From Strix aluco (Eukaryota; Chordata; Aves; Strigiformes; Strigidae), in assembly GCF_031877795.1 (NCBI RefSeq), contig NC_133971.1:86638446-86702445 (forward strand): a stretch of DNA of 64,000 bases. The letters are read 5' to 3'. A program made the position numbers and the translations under genes. The notes under the pieces are model-generated. The model worked only from the letters and a program-made list of their open reading frames with translations, did no database searches and had not been told where the DNA came from. Below, in pieces: positions 1-11,888 of the stretch (positions within the stretch are counted from its first letter, which is position 1; every line of letters begins with the position of its first letter).

Positions 1-1191
1 CCTGCCTTGGGGCCACACACAGCTTTACCTTCCAGGTGCCTACTAGCAGCACGCTGGCATCAGCAAAGGAATCAGTTTCTCACTTTGGTGCATTGCAGCC
101 AAAGGTGCATTGCAGCCCAGAGACCCCAGGACTCTCCTAAACTGCTTACTCACGTCACCTTTAAACTGCTCTTTGCTTAAAAACAAGGAAGGTTGGACCA
201 AGAGCGGAGAGCATTTCACAGCCAGCCTGCCCACCCCAAGCCTGCAGGTGCTGCTGAGATGCCTTCACCCAGGAGAAGTCACCTCCGTGGGCAGAAGGAT
301 GCTGGCTTATGGACAGGGATTTCCATCAACACAGCTGGTGGTATGGGAGAACACTTTCCATGGGGAAACTGAGGCACTTGGGCTTGTTCGTTAATTGCTT
401 GAACTCCCTCAGGAGGACGATGGCTGAGTCCTTGCCCGGGACCTGACAGATTGCATCCTTTGGCTTTAAATTGGTCCCAAAACACACACGGATCCTATTA
501 GATCCTAACCCATGCTTGACTCAGTGCTAGGTTTTAATCCTGACATGAGAATTCACCGCATGCTTACAAGCTTGGCTGAATCCACACCACAGAGATGATT
601 CTCAATAATTTCTTCCAGTAAAAGGGTGAAAACAGTTGCCACAGCATTATCAAGCGCTATAATTTCTTTCTCCTTGCTCAGCTAGCTCAGGCCATGGGAA
701 ATGCAAACTCCCCTTAATACTCCATCAGCACCCATCTGATGTGCAGGCTGAAAATTGGGTGCCTTCCTCTTCAGAATAATCACAGATGTTTTTTGAAAAA
801 AGAAGTACTCTGCTGCAATTTTCCCCTTCACCAAGTAAATGAAATCATACATATCTCAAGGGATCAGCTGTGAAACTGGGTAACAAAGGAGTCCATATAA
901 TATCTTTTATAAACAAGAAGCCTGCATGGCATTTCTTGCTGGGAAAAGATTATGAGCAGGGACTGTTTCTATACATTGTATTTGTCATACCACAATAACA
1001 AAGACAGACATTCAATATATTTTAAGAAGTAAGTTATTCTACAGCATTGCCACACAAAACAGAGGTCACAGTGTTTCCTTCAAATTTCATACTGAACCAT
1101 TTCTACTTTAAAAACTATTAAAATTCCCAGGTCATTGAAGTCATTGATTCATTAATCCCTGAGATCATTGCACAGCTGATGGAGGAGCCTG
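1..1191. other. MYORG 3' flank / probable 3' UTR
   Basis: No coding exon is supported here; the short open frames are chance. The segment lies downstream of the MYORG stop codon on the minus strand and probably carries its 3' UTR. I see no canonical AATAAA in the minus sense. The nearest weak candidate is an ATTAAA (plus-strand TTTAAT at 533-538), which would give a 3' UTR of about 650 nt. That assignment is inference. Confidence 0.35.
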
Positions 1192-3288
1192 TTAGGAAAC
1201 ACAGAAGAAATAGGCAACTTCATCAAAGTCAACAGGATAGTCCATGAGCAGCACCGGGGTCTTCTCAAACAACTCCCCCTTGTAGCTGCGCCACTTGCCC
1301 GCTGGCAGGTAGACATCACGCTCCTGCTTGCCCATCTCCAGGACAGGTGCCACCATGAGGGTGTCCCCAATGAGGAACTGGGAGTCGATCCTGTGAGTGG
1401 CCTCGTCGCGGGGCGAGATCCACCAGATGGGACGGATGATGGGGTCTCCCGTGTCGGTGACCTCCCCAGCCAGCTCCAGCAGCAGCGGGGCCACCAGTGA
1501 CTCGTGGAGCTCCATGAACTTCTGCGCAATCTCCACCACCTCCTTGTCGTAGAGCCAGGGTGGGATGGAGAACTGCATGGAGGGCATGAAGGCTGACAGC
1601 TCCAGCCACCGCACATACAGCTCCCGGTCAGGGATCTCCACCGCCCCGTCTGTCTTGTTGGGGAGGAAGTTTCCTCCAATCATGTCTGGAAGTACAAATG
1701 GGTAACCCAGCATGCTGATGGTGAGCACCGTGGGGATGAGAGACTTGAGGCCGAGCTCATAGCCCCAGACAGAGTCACGGTCAATGATGCGGAAGAAGCA
1801 GGAGATGTTCTGTGACTGGTAGCCTACCCGCACCTCGGCCAGCTCGTAGAAGGGGATGGCCATCTCTGTGTAGTGCCGTGACCAGATGCTGGGGTCCGAG
1901 AGTGGGCGGAAGGTGCTGAACTGCTTGGGCAGGTAACTAGTCTCGCCCGCATCAAACTTGAAGGACGAGATGCCATACTTGTGTCGAAGCTGGCGCAGGT
2001 GGCTCTGGAACCAGTCGCAGGCTGCTGGGTTGGTGAAGTCCAGGATGGCCCCGATGCCGTTCCACCACTCCACCATGGCTGGCAGCCGCCCTGATGGCTC
2101 CTTGATGAAAAGCTGACGCTCGATTCCCACCCCAAAATTGGAAGAATCTATGTGCATAAAGGGATGAATCCACAGGGTGACCTTAAACCCATCTTCCCTT
2201 AATTTTGCAAACATCTCCGTCACATTGGGGAACTTGGCAGGGTCAAAGTCAAAGTCCCCGTAGGCTTGTGTGTACATGTCATCTATTTCAATGTGGCTGC
2301 AGTTGAAACCATACTTCTTAATGTTTCCTGCAAAATCCAGGACTTTATCCTGGTTGATATCTTTTTTGTAGAGGGCCCAGGTGGACCAGATGGGGTATCG
2401 AAAGGCATTCTCAGCAGGGATCTTGGAGGGCTTGTTGAAGTACCTGCGCACCATGTACTTGTGGATGGAGGTGACATCGGAGCCCACGCAGACCCGGTAG
2501 CTGAGCTCGGGAAAGGGCTGCTGCCCCGGTGGCGGCTTGTAGGGCGAGTCCTTGTAGCGGGCCTGGAAGAAGAGGGTGCGCTCGGTGGCATTGAAGCCCA
2601 GGTGGAAGGGCACAGAGTCATTGATCTTGATGGCCGCCGCCTTGGAGGAGAGCCAGTAGCGCTCAAGGATGCCACCAAAGCTGTCACGGAAGGAGTAGAC
2701 GTCGCTTGTGACGTAGGGCACGGGCTCTTGGTAGCCGGCCAGGCGGATGGGCCAGTGCTGGGTGCTCATCTCCGAGCCCCCGTACCAGTGGGCGTCCTCC
2801 CAGAACATGGTGTGCTCCACCGCCGGGCCAGCCGCCAGCTCCTCCCAGCGCACGCGGTAGCACATCACCGTGTCCTTGGGCTTCACCGTCTGGATGAAGA
2901 AGTTGAGCGGCCCCCTGCCCGACCGCGTGCAGCTCAAAATCTCACCCTCCTTGGAGCACGACTCCAGGTCGAGGCTGCCCGAGCGGAAGGCCAGCCGGAA
3001 GACCACCTCCCCGTGCTGGTTCCTGATGACGAAACCGTCCGCCCGCAGGTCCATCAGCTCCGTCTTGAGCCTCTCCGCCTTCCGCAGGGACACCGTGTAG
3101 TAGCACCAGGCCACCACCGCAGCAATGAACAGGATGAGGCCCAGCAAGATGGCCCCGAGCGTGGGTCTCAGCTCCTTGGAGGGCTTCTGCTTCACCGGTG
3201 TGACATTTCCAGGCAAACACATTTCTTTAGCATCCCCTTTTTGAGTGTTTCCTTGTTTTCCCACGCGGTAGGTAATCTGACTGTCCAT
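1192..3288 (-). CDS. MYORG: Myogenesis-regulating glycosidase (GH31 alpha-galactosidase), single coding exon
   Basis: The 698-residue protein is close to the 714-residue human orthologue and intact. A short basic cytoplasmic N-terminus is followed by one membrane span at about residues 43-65 (ending in WCYY), giving a type II protein with its catalytic domain in the ER/Golgi lumen. The rest is a glycoside hydrolase family 31 fold. The GH31 nucleophile is D446 in KFDAGE and the acid/base is D503 in IIDRDS. Their 57-residue spacing equals that of human D463/D520. Human MYORG is known to prefer Gal-alpha1,4-Glc, and its loss causes recessive primary familial brain calcification. Several N-x-S/T sites (for example NDS, NAT, NVT, NIS, NKT) fit a lumenal domain. 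The start is the first ATG of the frame, just before the hydrophobic segment. The N-terminal ~30 residues differ from human, so the upstream exon structure is uncertain. The gene is transcribed away from the orphan receptor gene. Confidence 0.96.
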   Translation of the reverse strand: MDSQITYRVGKQGNTQKGDAKEMCLPGNVTPVKQKPSKELRPTLGAILLGLILFIAAVVAWCYYTVSLRKAERLKTELMDLRADGFVIRNQHGEVVFRLAFRSGSLDLESCSKEGEILSCTRSGRGPLNFFIQTVKPKDTVMCYRVRWEELAAGPAVEHTMFWEDAHWYGGSEMSTQHWPIRLAGYQEPVPYVTSDVYSFRDSFGGILERYWLSSKAAAIKINDSVPFHLGFNATERTLFFQARYKDSPYKPPPGQQPFPELSYRVCVGSDVTSIHKYMVRRYFNKPSKIPAENAFRYPIWSTWALYKKDINQDKVLDFAGNIKKYGFNCSHIEIDDMYTQAYGDFDFDPAKFPNVTEMFAKLREDGFKVTLWIHPFMHIDSSNFGVGIERQLFIKEPSGRLPAMVEWWNGIGAILDFTNPAACDWFQSHLRQLRHKYGISSFKFDAGETSYLPKQFSTFRPLSDPSIWSRHYTEMAIPFYELAEVRVGYQSQNISCFFRIIDRDSVWGYELGLKSLIPTVLTISMLGYPFVLPDMIGGNFLPNKTDGAVEIPDRELYVRWLELSAFMPSMQFSIPPWLYDKEVVEIAQKFMELHESLVAPLLLELAGEVTDTGDPIIRPIWWISPRDEATHRIDSQFLIGDTLMVAPVLEMGKQERDVYLPAGKWRSYKGELFEKTPVLLMDYPVDFDEVAYFFCVS

Positions 3289-6200
3289 GACTCCTCTGAA
3301 GCATCAACACCTGGTTAGAAACTTTGCTGCTGAATCTTTTTTCTCCAACTGGTGAACAGAAAATCCACGATGCTGCATGAACACACTCACAGTCTCCTTT
3401 CCAATGTCTGGCCACTCACACCTGCACTGTTATTTCATGAAACAGAGGGTTATAAACACCAAAAAACCAATTTTGCTGAGAGCTGTAGCTCCTCTCCTGC
3501 CCTTTGCAGCCCTGCAGCTTCCCTGGCCTAGTGGCTCTGGCTTGCTTTGCTCTCTGTGGTGGCAGCCTGTTCACTGGCAGCTGGGCTGAGCTTTTTCGGA
3601 GCAGGGCTGTGCCAGTTTTCCCATGACCCTCTCTTGGCTGCAGCCTCACTGCATCCCGCAGAGCAAGGGCGAAGGGATTAAAGTCAGGCCAGAGTCTGGA
3701 GGGGAATGGGGCCAGTGAAAGGGGCTGGTACCTGACCATACAAGCTGGACATCACAAGCTGATCTGTTCTTACATTAATGATATACCCTGATGGCTTTCC
3801 CTGCCTGTCCACAAGTTCTCTGCATCAAATGCAGGCAGAGAAGTTTTGTGCTGAAATGTCCAGCCTCTGACTGCTGTTCCCCACCACCCGCCAGAGATGC
3901 AGCTGGCAAGTGATGTTCTATCTCCCTGCACTTTGCTCCTTCCCCAAGTTGCATGGGGACATGGGGACATGGGGATGCACACCCTTTGTGGCCAGCACTG
4001 CACTGCTCTGGGGTGGCTGGGCAGAGCCCTTCAGATGGCAGGGGAAACTGAGGCAGGTAGCTTGAGGCAACTCACTCTGTGCAACCCGGCTCCCAGCTTT
4101 CCTCATCACATCCTGGCATCTGTGTGTTCTGACAGGATGAAAATTTGCAGGAGCAGCCTGCATAGAGAGGAGGAAAAAGAGCCAGCTTGTTCATCCAAGC
4201 CATGCCCAGCAACACATGCTGGGTGTATTTACCTGTGCCGCCATGACATCAGTATCTAAGTATACAGAGATGATAAGCTGCCCAGGGAGTCATTAAAAAT
4301 ACCAGAGGTCACCACATTTGGGATCGATTGCAGCAGCCTCCCAACCACCCAATGAGCTGCTCGGTCAGTTTTTGTAATGTGTTCTTGGGGTGAGCAAGGC
4401 TGTGCCAAGAAAAAGAGCTGGAGTGGATTAAAGTGGTCCTGGGAAAGCCCTGGACAGGTTGGGGGATGAGAGAAGAAAAGTTGCTGCTGCCCCAAAGAGA
4501 TGGTGATCCGGGACAGGGATGGCTTTGGGGAGCAGGTTTGGTTACACACACGCTCAGGCACCCTGCCAGCCCCGAAGTGTTCAGACCTGGCAGCCTCCCC
4601 GGTGCTGACCTTGCTCCTGACATGACTTTGAGGCTCCAGCTTGGGGGGGTTTCCAGCAAAACCCTGGTGTTTTTGCAAAAAACAACCTTTTTGCTTTGAA
4701 GATGTTTTTATGTGCTGGGTCAGTCTTCAGTTGCTGCCTTCAGAGCTTTCCTCCTTCCTTCATCCTTTTGCTCTCCCAGTCAGCCTGGAGACAGGACTCT
4801 CCTTTAAGATGAGCTCCACCATTTTCAAGGGTGAAAAAACCAGTAAGGGAAAGGGAGAGGGAAATAGGTTTTCCAGGACTTCTGCTTTTTTTTAATATTA
4901 AACAACACATTAAAAAAACCCAAAACACAGGGCCATCAGGACTCCAAAATCTCTACAAGAATAACGGATGTGTGGGAAGTTTCCCAGCTTTCTATCCAGT
5001 GACTTCTCTCCCAGACAATTGCTGCTTGAAATCCCTCAATTTCCACAGGGGCAGAAGATCAGTGACAGGAAGATGGTATACAAGGGAGTCAGGGTTCCTA
5101 GGTCAAGCTGTCCTGTCCCCAGTGCCTTTTGGGTTTTCCTCCCTCCTATGATGTGGTGGGATGCTGCATTGGTACCTCAGCCCTGCCCCTCACAGAGGAG
5201 AGGTGAGATGTGGGTGGTCGGAGAGAAGAGCAAGCACTGGCACTTATGGAGGCAAAGCAGGATGAAATTGGGATTCCCAGGATAGATCCTGTCATGGTAA
5301 GGGAGTCTCTGAAGCTGCGAACTCCTGCCTTTCAAGGCTTATGTCTCATGGAAGCATTAAACATCCACCGGCTTAGCAGACAGCCTGCTCGGAGCGATGA
5401 GAAGGGGTCCTGCTAAGGGGTACACATAGGTGACCCAAAGCCCAGATCCAACCTTTCCCTTGCTCCATCCATGGGGTTATGGCATCACAGTGTCCCTTCC
5501 CCATGAATATTTAACCGGTCCTTGCAAAGCCTCTCTGCTCCGGTGACCAGTGAGTACTTCATTAACCCATGCAAAGAGCAATTGCTTCCAAGCAAGGATG
5601 GACCGAATGCTCCCATAGCACTCTGAAAGCCAGATGTCCCAGGGATGCAGGCTCAGCTTTATCAGCCCAAATGGATCTGGCCCCATCAGTCCTCCAGGCC
5701 TTTCTCCGAAGGGAGCTGGGATTGCTCACCCCAAGAATCTAAGCAGCCCTTAGCATGCACAGATTAAACATTGACCTATCCAGCACCGTGACATGCAGAA
5801 AATGAGCTGGGACTTTAGACCCTCTTAAACAGGAGCTAAGCAAGGGTTTTGAGTGATGAAACACATGTCAGCCAGCTTGAAGGGCAGCTACATGCCTAAA
5901 CCCCTTTGTGCACCTACCCTCAGAGCCTCCTTCCTCCAGTCCAAATCTATCCCCAGCAACCCCCTTGACCTCTTGATACATGTGGCACAAGTTTGTCAGG
6001 CCTCAGTTCAGGTCCAAGCTGTGTGGTTCCTTAATCCTTAGACTTTTGCCTTTCCAATGTGTTTACCTGCCTGCTGGTGCACAGAGAGCATCACTTGTCA
6101 AATAACCCATCAGGAAACAATTCTGTCTTTAAATAGCTTTCTATATTAAAATTCCTTTTATAACAGGTTATCAGACACTTAGGAGTTGCTATCAAGTGCT

Positions 6201-9200
6201 CAGAGGGAGAGTATACAACATGTTCTAGCAGAAAGTGCCATAGGTAGCTATAAGTCATGGTCATAAACAATCTATTGCCCTGTCAAACTCTGCAAGAACT
6301 GATTAATCATTTACCAAGCCCTTTTTAGACTGTTTCAAATGGGATCTTTTTAACAGAAAACACACCCAAAGCAGAAAGCAGTTCCCATCAGCTCTCATTT
6401 CCCATAGCAGCCTGGCACACACAGGCGTCTTATGGGGGATTTATTGCTAAAAGGGCCCCCGGGGAGATTTGCTCACCATTTTTTCTGTGTATAGATGACA
6501 TGAGAAAAGAGGTAACTGCTATCGCTGCAGCCAAGGAGGGGGAGCAAGGGAGAGCCAAGGTTATCACATGAGCTGCCACAGATTAGCTACAAAGCCAAGA
6601 AGGCTTAACACAAGGGGGAAGTGGCTGGGGGATGGATGCAGAGGGTGAAGTGACATTGCCAAGTCTGCAGTTCATGTTGTGCATGCAGGGGCACCAACAT
6701 CCCTGCCAGCAACACCCAGCACTCAGGGAGCACCTAGAGCAACCCAAGGAGGTGGCCAAGGAGGGACGCAGCCAGAGTCCCTCCTGCGGAGTGGTGCAGG
6801 ATCCTGCTCCTCCTGGGAGAAAAGCTCCCTTGTGTCCCAAAGCAGGGAGGATATTAGCCACAGCTCTGTGTGTACCTCTCACCCCAGTTCTGGGCTTTGA
6901 GCAATTCCTGCTAGCTCTAGCAAGGGCAACAGTGATGGCTGGCCTCATCGCCTCGACCCTTGGCCCGTGGGGATCTCGCCTGGGTCCTTGGGCTGAAACA
7001 GCAGTTTGGTTCATATTAACCCTACATCAGAAAGAAGCAGAGTCCAACCTGCCGGGAGGCTTATGTCTGTATCCTGCAGGGATGTACCAGCAGCATGGAG
7101 AGACCAGCTCACACTTACCAGACTGCTCTGAGCAGGCTTATTTCTGGCAGCCATGCTGATTTGGGGGTTTCCACACTGCTCCCCATTGCGCCTGATGCCT
7201 GGAGGAGTTTTTAGCTCATCTCAGTGTGAAGGTGGCTGTATAGACTCTGCTGGCTTGTGCCTGTACAAAGTGCTGCTGCAAAGCTGGTAATCCCATGCAA
7301 GACTGACAGTGCTATAAGCCCCCTGGAGCCATGCAAATCCAGCTCAGGTCTAAAGCAGAAATATTACCTGGGTTTTTTCCTTATCCAGAGGATCCCAGTC
7401 TCTCGCTACTGGGAATAAAGTGGAGTTTAGTGCACAGGTCTTTCAGTCCTAGTTGCTATAGAAGCAGGCAGTGGAAAGTCCCACACCTGTCCTATTATAC
7501 GAACAAACTCCTCCTTCCCAAGCTGGCAGAAAAAAAAACCAACCCTGCAAAATCAACTTTTTCCCCATTTCAGAGCGCTCTCTGACTCCTGGGCCCGCAC
7601 ACAGTATCCATGCGCTGCTGCTCCAAGCTGCAAGTAGTGGCCACAGCATCCTGCTGCACGCTGAGAGCCGCTCTGCTCGCATCCTTGGGCAGGAGCTCCA
7701 TCTGCCGAGCCAGTGGCCCAGGATGAAACCCAGGGAGTGTTGCCAGGATTGTCCCACGGCTGCGGGGTGACTGGTCATCGGGCATCATCCCCTGGGCAGC
7801 ACAGAGCCCGTCAGACCCTGTTGCATCAGGATCAGTGCTTGTGAGGAGCACCAGGGAGTTTCTGAGGTGCCTTTCCCTGATGAAGAAGCAAACCAAGCAA
7901 AGAGTGATAAGCAAAGCAACAGGCCAGGTGAAAAAAGGTCATGTGCTGCAGCTGCAATCATATGAGCAGGCTAGGGCACAGTGGAAATATAGGAAAAGGG
8001 GGAAAAAAAGGGTGCTCTCATCTCAGGCTGCTCTGAATGAAGTCAGCGAGCTGGGCTCATGCCAGGTGAAGGAATAAGCCTGGAAGTGACCTGGTTCTGA
8101 GCTGGGCTTTCTCCCACTTAGGCTCAGACCCCTTGGCTTGCCTCAGCACTTATCCAGCTTTGACTAGTGCAATGAAAGCCCATCTTCAAAGCGGATGTGG
8201 ATGGAGGAATGAATCATGATTAGTGCCAGCCAGCAGCCAGAGGGATGTGATAGGGGTCTTACTACTGAAACTCAGCCTGGTCATAGGTCAGAGACACTTC
8301 CCTATTTTTTCAGAAATTACCCCACATGGCTGAAGCTGATCCTTTCACAAGCACTTTGAACCAGGCACCCAGAAGGAAGAACCTGCAAAAGGCCAGACAG
8401 CTGAAAAGAAAGCTAATGAGCATTTGCACTTTGCCTGAAGGAGGTTACCCAGGGAGAGGGGAAGATTTCACCCCTAAAATACTGAACAACTGGAGAGCCC
8501 CCCCCAGAGACTCAGCCCTCCTCACCCCAGGCACCCAGTGTAAGTTTTGCCATTCCTGTCCTGGGGTGGCACTGAGGGTAGAGGACTGAGCTCAGATTTT
8601 AAGATGCTTGCTGATGTCCCCAGTGTCATACAGAGTCTTGCTGGCTCCAAGGCTGGGGTGAAAGCCTAATGGATGGCTGTGCTGTTCCTGAGCATCCCAT
8701 GGATTTTAGGCTAGTGAAATAGTTGTCCCCACTTGCTCTCCCAGCTGCTGTGTGCCAGAAAGCAGTGCCTGTCCCACACCAGACAGGGTTGCATTTGGGT
8801 GTCTGGTGAGTGATCCCTATGTTTGAAGATGTGGTGGGTTATACCATGTCCCCATCAGGAGATGAAGTTTCACCTGATCATTACTTCACTCTCATTAAAT
8901 TCACCATGAGCTGCAAAATGATGAGAAAAAGCAATGCACTCATCAAACTGATGATGGAGCCAAGAACAAGGCTGCTCCCTGGGTCTCGGGTCAGCAAGGA
9001 CTAACCGATGTGGAAATTACGTGACTGAGAGCCAGCAATTACAGGACTATCCTGTTCCACGTGGGAGAGACCACAGCTGGAAAGTAGCTTGCTCTCTCCT
9101 AGGAGCAGGCCAGGAAAAGCTGTGGAAACAATTTGAAGAAAGCATCCCTATGCATGAGGCTACACAATGACATAAGCAGCCAATGCATCGCAGAAGAATG

Positions 9201-11833
9201 TGCTTTAAGGCTACAGAGAAATTTTATATGCAAATACTTTCTTGCATATATAAGAAATAAGGCCAAAGTGGTGTCCTGAAACCCTAAAAATCTCAGTGGC
9301 TGATGCTCAACTGATTCACTTTGGTCTGTGCTGACACGTCACTTTTAGACTGACCACTTTTCTCCAGGGCTTAAATATGGCATTGGTTTCTGGGTTAGGC
9401 TCTCCTCAATCCGGGTGCTAGAAGGGAGTTCAGTGGCAGCCTGAACGTCCTGTATCTCATTAAGGGATTGCCAAAGCCAGAAAAAAAAGGATTTGCCTTT
9501 GGATACAGTGTTAAGTTTCATCTTTGGATGGAGCAGATCTCCAGATGAAGCATGTCTCCAGATGGAGTAGACCTCTGGTCCGGTGGCCCATGGCAGGCTG
9601 GTGGGCAGCAAGGAGAGCGGGTGGATTCTGTGCTGTGGCATCCCTTGTTACCCTCAATCCCAGCCAGGGGACAGCTGAGCAGAGATGCTTCAAGAATCAC
9701 ATTGGAAGGGAAGCCCCAGCACATGCCCTTTAGAAGAAAAGTTGAATCTGAGCTGCTCATCACACAGAGGCAGGAGATCTGCTAAACATACTGGGATTGG
9801 GAAATCCTGAGCTGAAAATGGCAGGAAAAGAGTAGGGGACACACTTACTATTCTCTTAGTTTTCCCTCAGCATCCTCTATGGGTCCCTGCTGGATTCAGG
9901 CCTGGGGATAAACCTGTAGGCTGATCCTGCATGGTCCTTCCCACACTAACACTGCAGCAAAGACCCCTGACAGCTGCCCACCTGGCAGGAGGAGGACACC
10001 TTCCTTGCACATACAGGGAAAGGATTTCTGAGTGTTAAAAAGCAATTGTGATCCAGTGGATTGGGAGAAAACTGGAATTCAGGAGCTCAGAGACAGACTT
10101 CATGGCTTTGGGCAGATCACAGTCTCTACATGCCTCAGTTTCCCTTGTGTGAAATGGATGGAAGGGCCTGGAGGAGAAACACAGCAGATGTAGCACCTCC
10201 CAGGGTCAGAGCAATAGCAGGATCCATGGTAAAAGAGCACAGCGACCTTTTCACCCAGATATTTGCTGTGATGCTCTGCATCTGAAGGGGAGACACCTCT
10301 ACCCTGAGCTCTTACCTCTCCTCCTTCTCCTGTGGGAGAGACACACTCACTCAGTAAACATGGTGGAGAGTGTTTGCACTTTCAATCCCAGTCATGTGGA
10401 GAAGAGTTTAACACATATGCTTTTTTAAATTAAAAATGCTTGGTATTTAGTGCAACTTGACATGTTCCCATGGGGAAAAGAAACCAGTAATCCCAAAGAA
10501 ACTAGTTCTGTGGCATTCTTCTTGAGTACAGTGCTATGAGCAAGCAGGAACAACATTGCCAGGGCAAGAACTTACCCCAACCTTCCCTTTTGTTTGGCCA
10601 TAGGATATCCTTCACCGAATCCACATCTGCCTGGGAAGAAGCTGGTCTGGTTTGAAGCAAGATCCCCCCTCTGAGAGGGGAAAAGCTGACAGCCATCATC
10701 TCAGACAGGAAAAGAGGGAACTGCACCTTTTCAAGGCTCTGACCCGAGCCCATGCCCTTGCACTGATGCTGGTGTTGTGCTGTCTTAATTTGACAGCTTG
10801 ACCGCTAAATGAAGCAGCTCCCAGCTCTCCAAGCAACTCCTGGTCTCACGGGCAGAGCTGGGAGATGTGACATTGGTGACATCGAGGACTGGATCCCAAA
10901 AGTAAAAGTGAAGCCATCACTTTCATGTGTTTTTATGCAAAAGGATTAATGATGTATCTGAGTGAGAATGACCCCAGCAATCAGGTGGGACAGAACAGTG
11001 CAGAGAGGATGTGACTGAATGGGAGCATCTCGCTATCAAACTTATAACTCTGGCTTTTCATGATGCTGTTTCACTCAACAGCCTTTGCTGCTGTCCTTGG
11101 GGAGGGGTGTGTGGTTTTCCTCCTGTGAAGAGTCCAAACTGATGCATGAAAATTCAAACTCAACTCAAGCAACCCTCAGAGGAAGCATCAGGGCAGACCC
11201 ACAGTGGGACCCTGCTCCCTGGCCAGAAGCTCAGCTTCCCCTTCCATCACCCTCCAGCTCCAGGACCCTGGCAGATGGTTTTATCTCCGCCATGACCTAT
11301 AATGGTGCTTAAACTCATGTCAGCAGGAATAATTCTTCCTAAAGAAAAAACGACCCTGTGACGGCACGGCCGAGTGCAAGGTTTCAGCAAGCACATCCCA
11401 TGCCCCTCCCAGCACTCCTGCCGAACTTTGCCTTTTCTTGCCAGGCCAGCCCCGCATCCTCCTCTGCTCCCAGCCCTGGCGAAGGCAGCCCGCCAGCCTG
11501 CTTAGCATTCGGCTCTCACTGCTGGGAGCAACCGCGGCTGCTAAAGAGCCGAGCTCAGTGGCTCCGAGCATCTTGGTCCAGTGTTCCCCCCATCCTGGCT
11601 CGTCATATGATTTCTCCTAAGGGATAACCGCTGAGCGGGACCACATCTCCAAGCTGATCCTTTGCTGATAAGACAGCTGCCAAGTCTCCAGCACTAAGAC
11701 AAAAGAGTTTTTCTCTTCCCAGCAGGTTTTTCTGCTGTGAATGACAGAGGAAGGGGGAAAAGCAAGCTGCCTGGCACTCCTCGTGGGCAAGAGGCTTTGG
11801 GGGCTTCTTCCCCCCCCACTGTGGTGGCGGACC
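3289..11833. other. Intergenic region between MYORG and the orphan receptor gene
   Basis: This 8.5 kb lies between two divergently transcribed genes. The open frames are short, overlap on both strands and show no recognisable family, so I call no coding exon. Noncoding first exons and the MYORG promoter probably lie in the first kilobase, but I cannot place them. No CpG island, tRNA or clear mobile element was recognised. The only simple repeat I noted is the 8-bp tandem at 3952-3975. Confidence 0.5.
3952..3975 (+). repeat. Short tandem repeat, 8-bp unit CATGGGGA x3
   Basis: Three perfect head-to-tail copies of an octamer occur directly in the sequence. The G-runs make this a minor G-rich tract in the MYORG upstream region. 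No function is claimed. Confidence 0.9.
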
Positions 11834-11888
11834 ATGGAGCTTTTCAGGCTGAGCCTGGGCTGTATTTGTCTCCTTCCTTGGCTTGAGG
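11834..11888 (+). CDS. Orphan receptor exon 1: signal peptide
   Basis: The ATG sits in a good Kozak context (ACCATGG). The exon encodes MELFRLSLGCICLLPWLE and then one base, followed by a consensus donor G|GTAAGT (phase 1). The hydrophobic core and phase-1 end suit a secreted domain whose next exon also starts in phase 1. An in-frame ATG at 11741 would add 31 residues and bury the signal peptide, so the downstream ATG is preferred. The link to exon 2 across a 9.7-kb intron is inferred from phase and domain logic. Confidence 0.7.

Noticed and set aside
2266-3318. 350-residue plus-strand ORF over MYORG
   Set aside because: It is the antisense shadow of the GC-rich MYORG coding exon, with no recognisable domain.
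8810-9004. 64-residue ORF with several Met residues in the MYORG-receptor intergenic region
   Set aside because: No family similarity and no splice or promoter context; consistent with chance.
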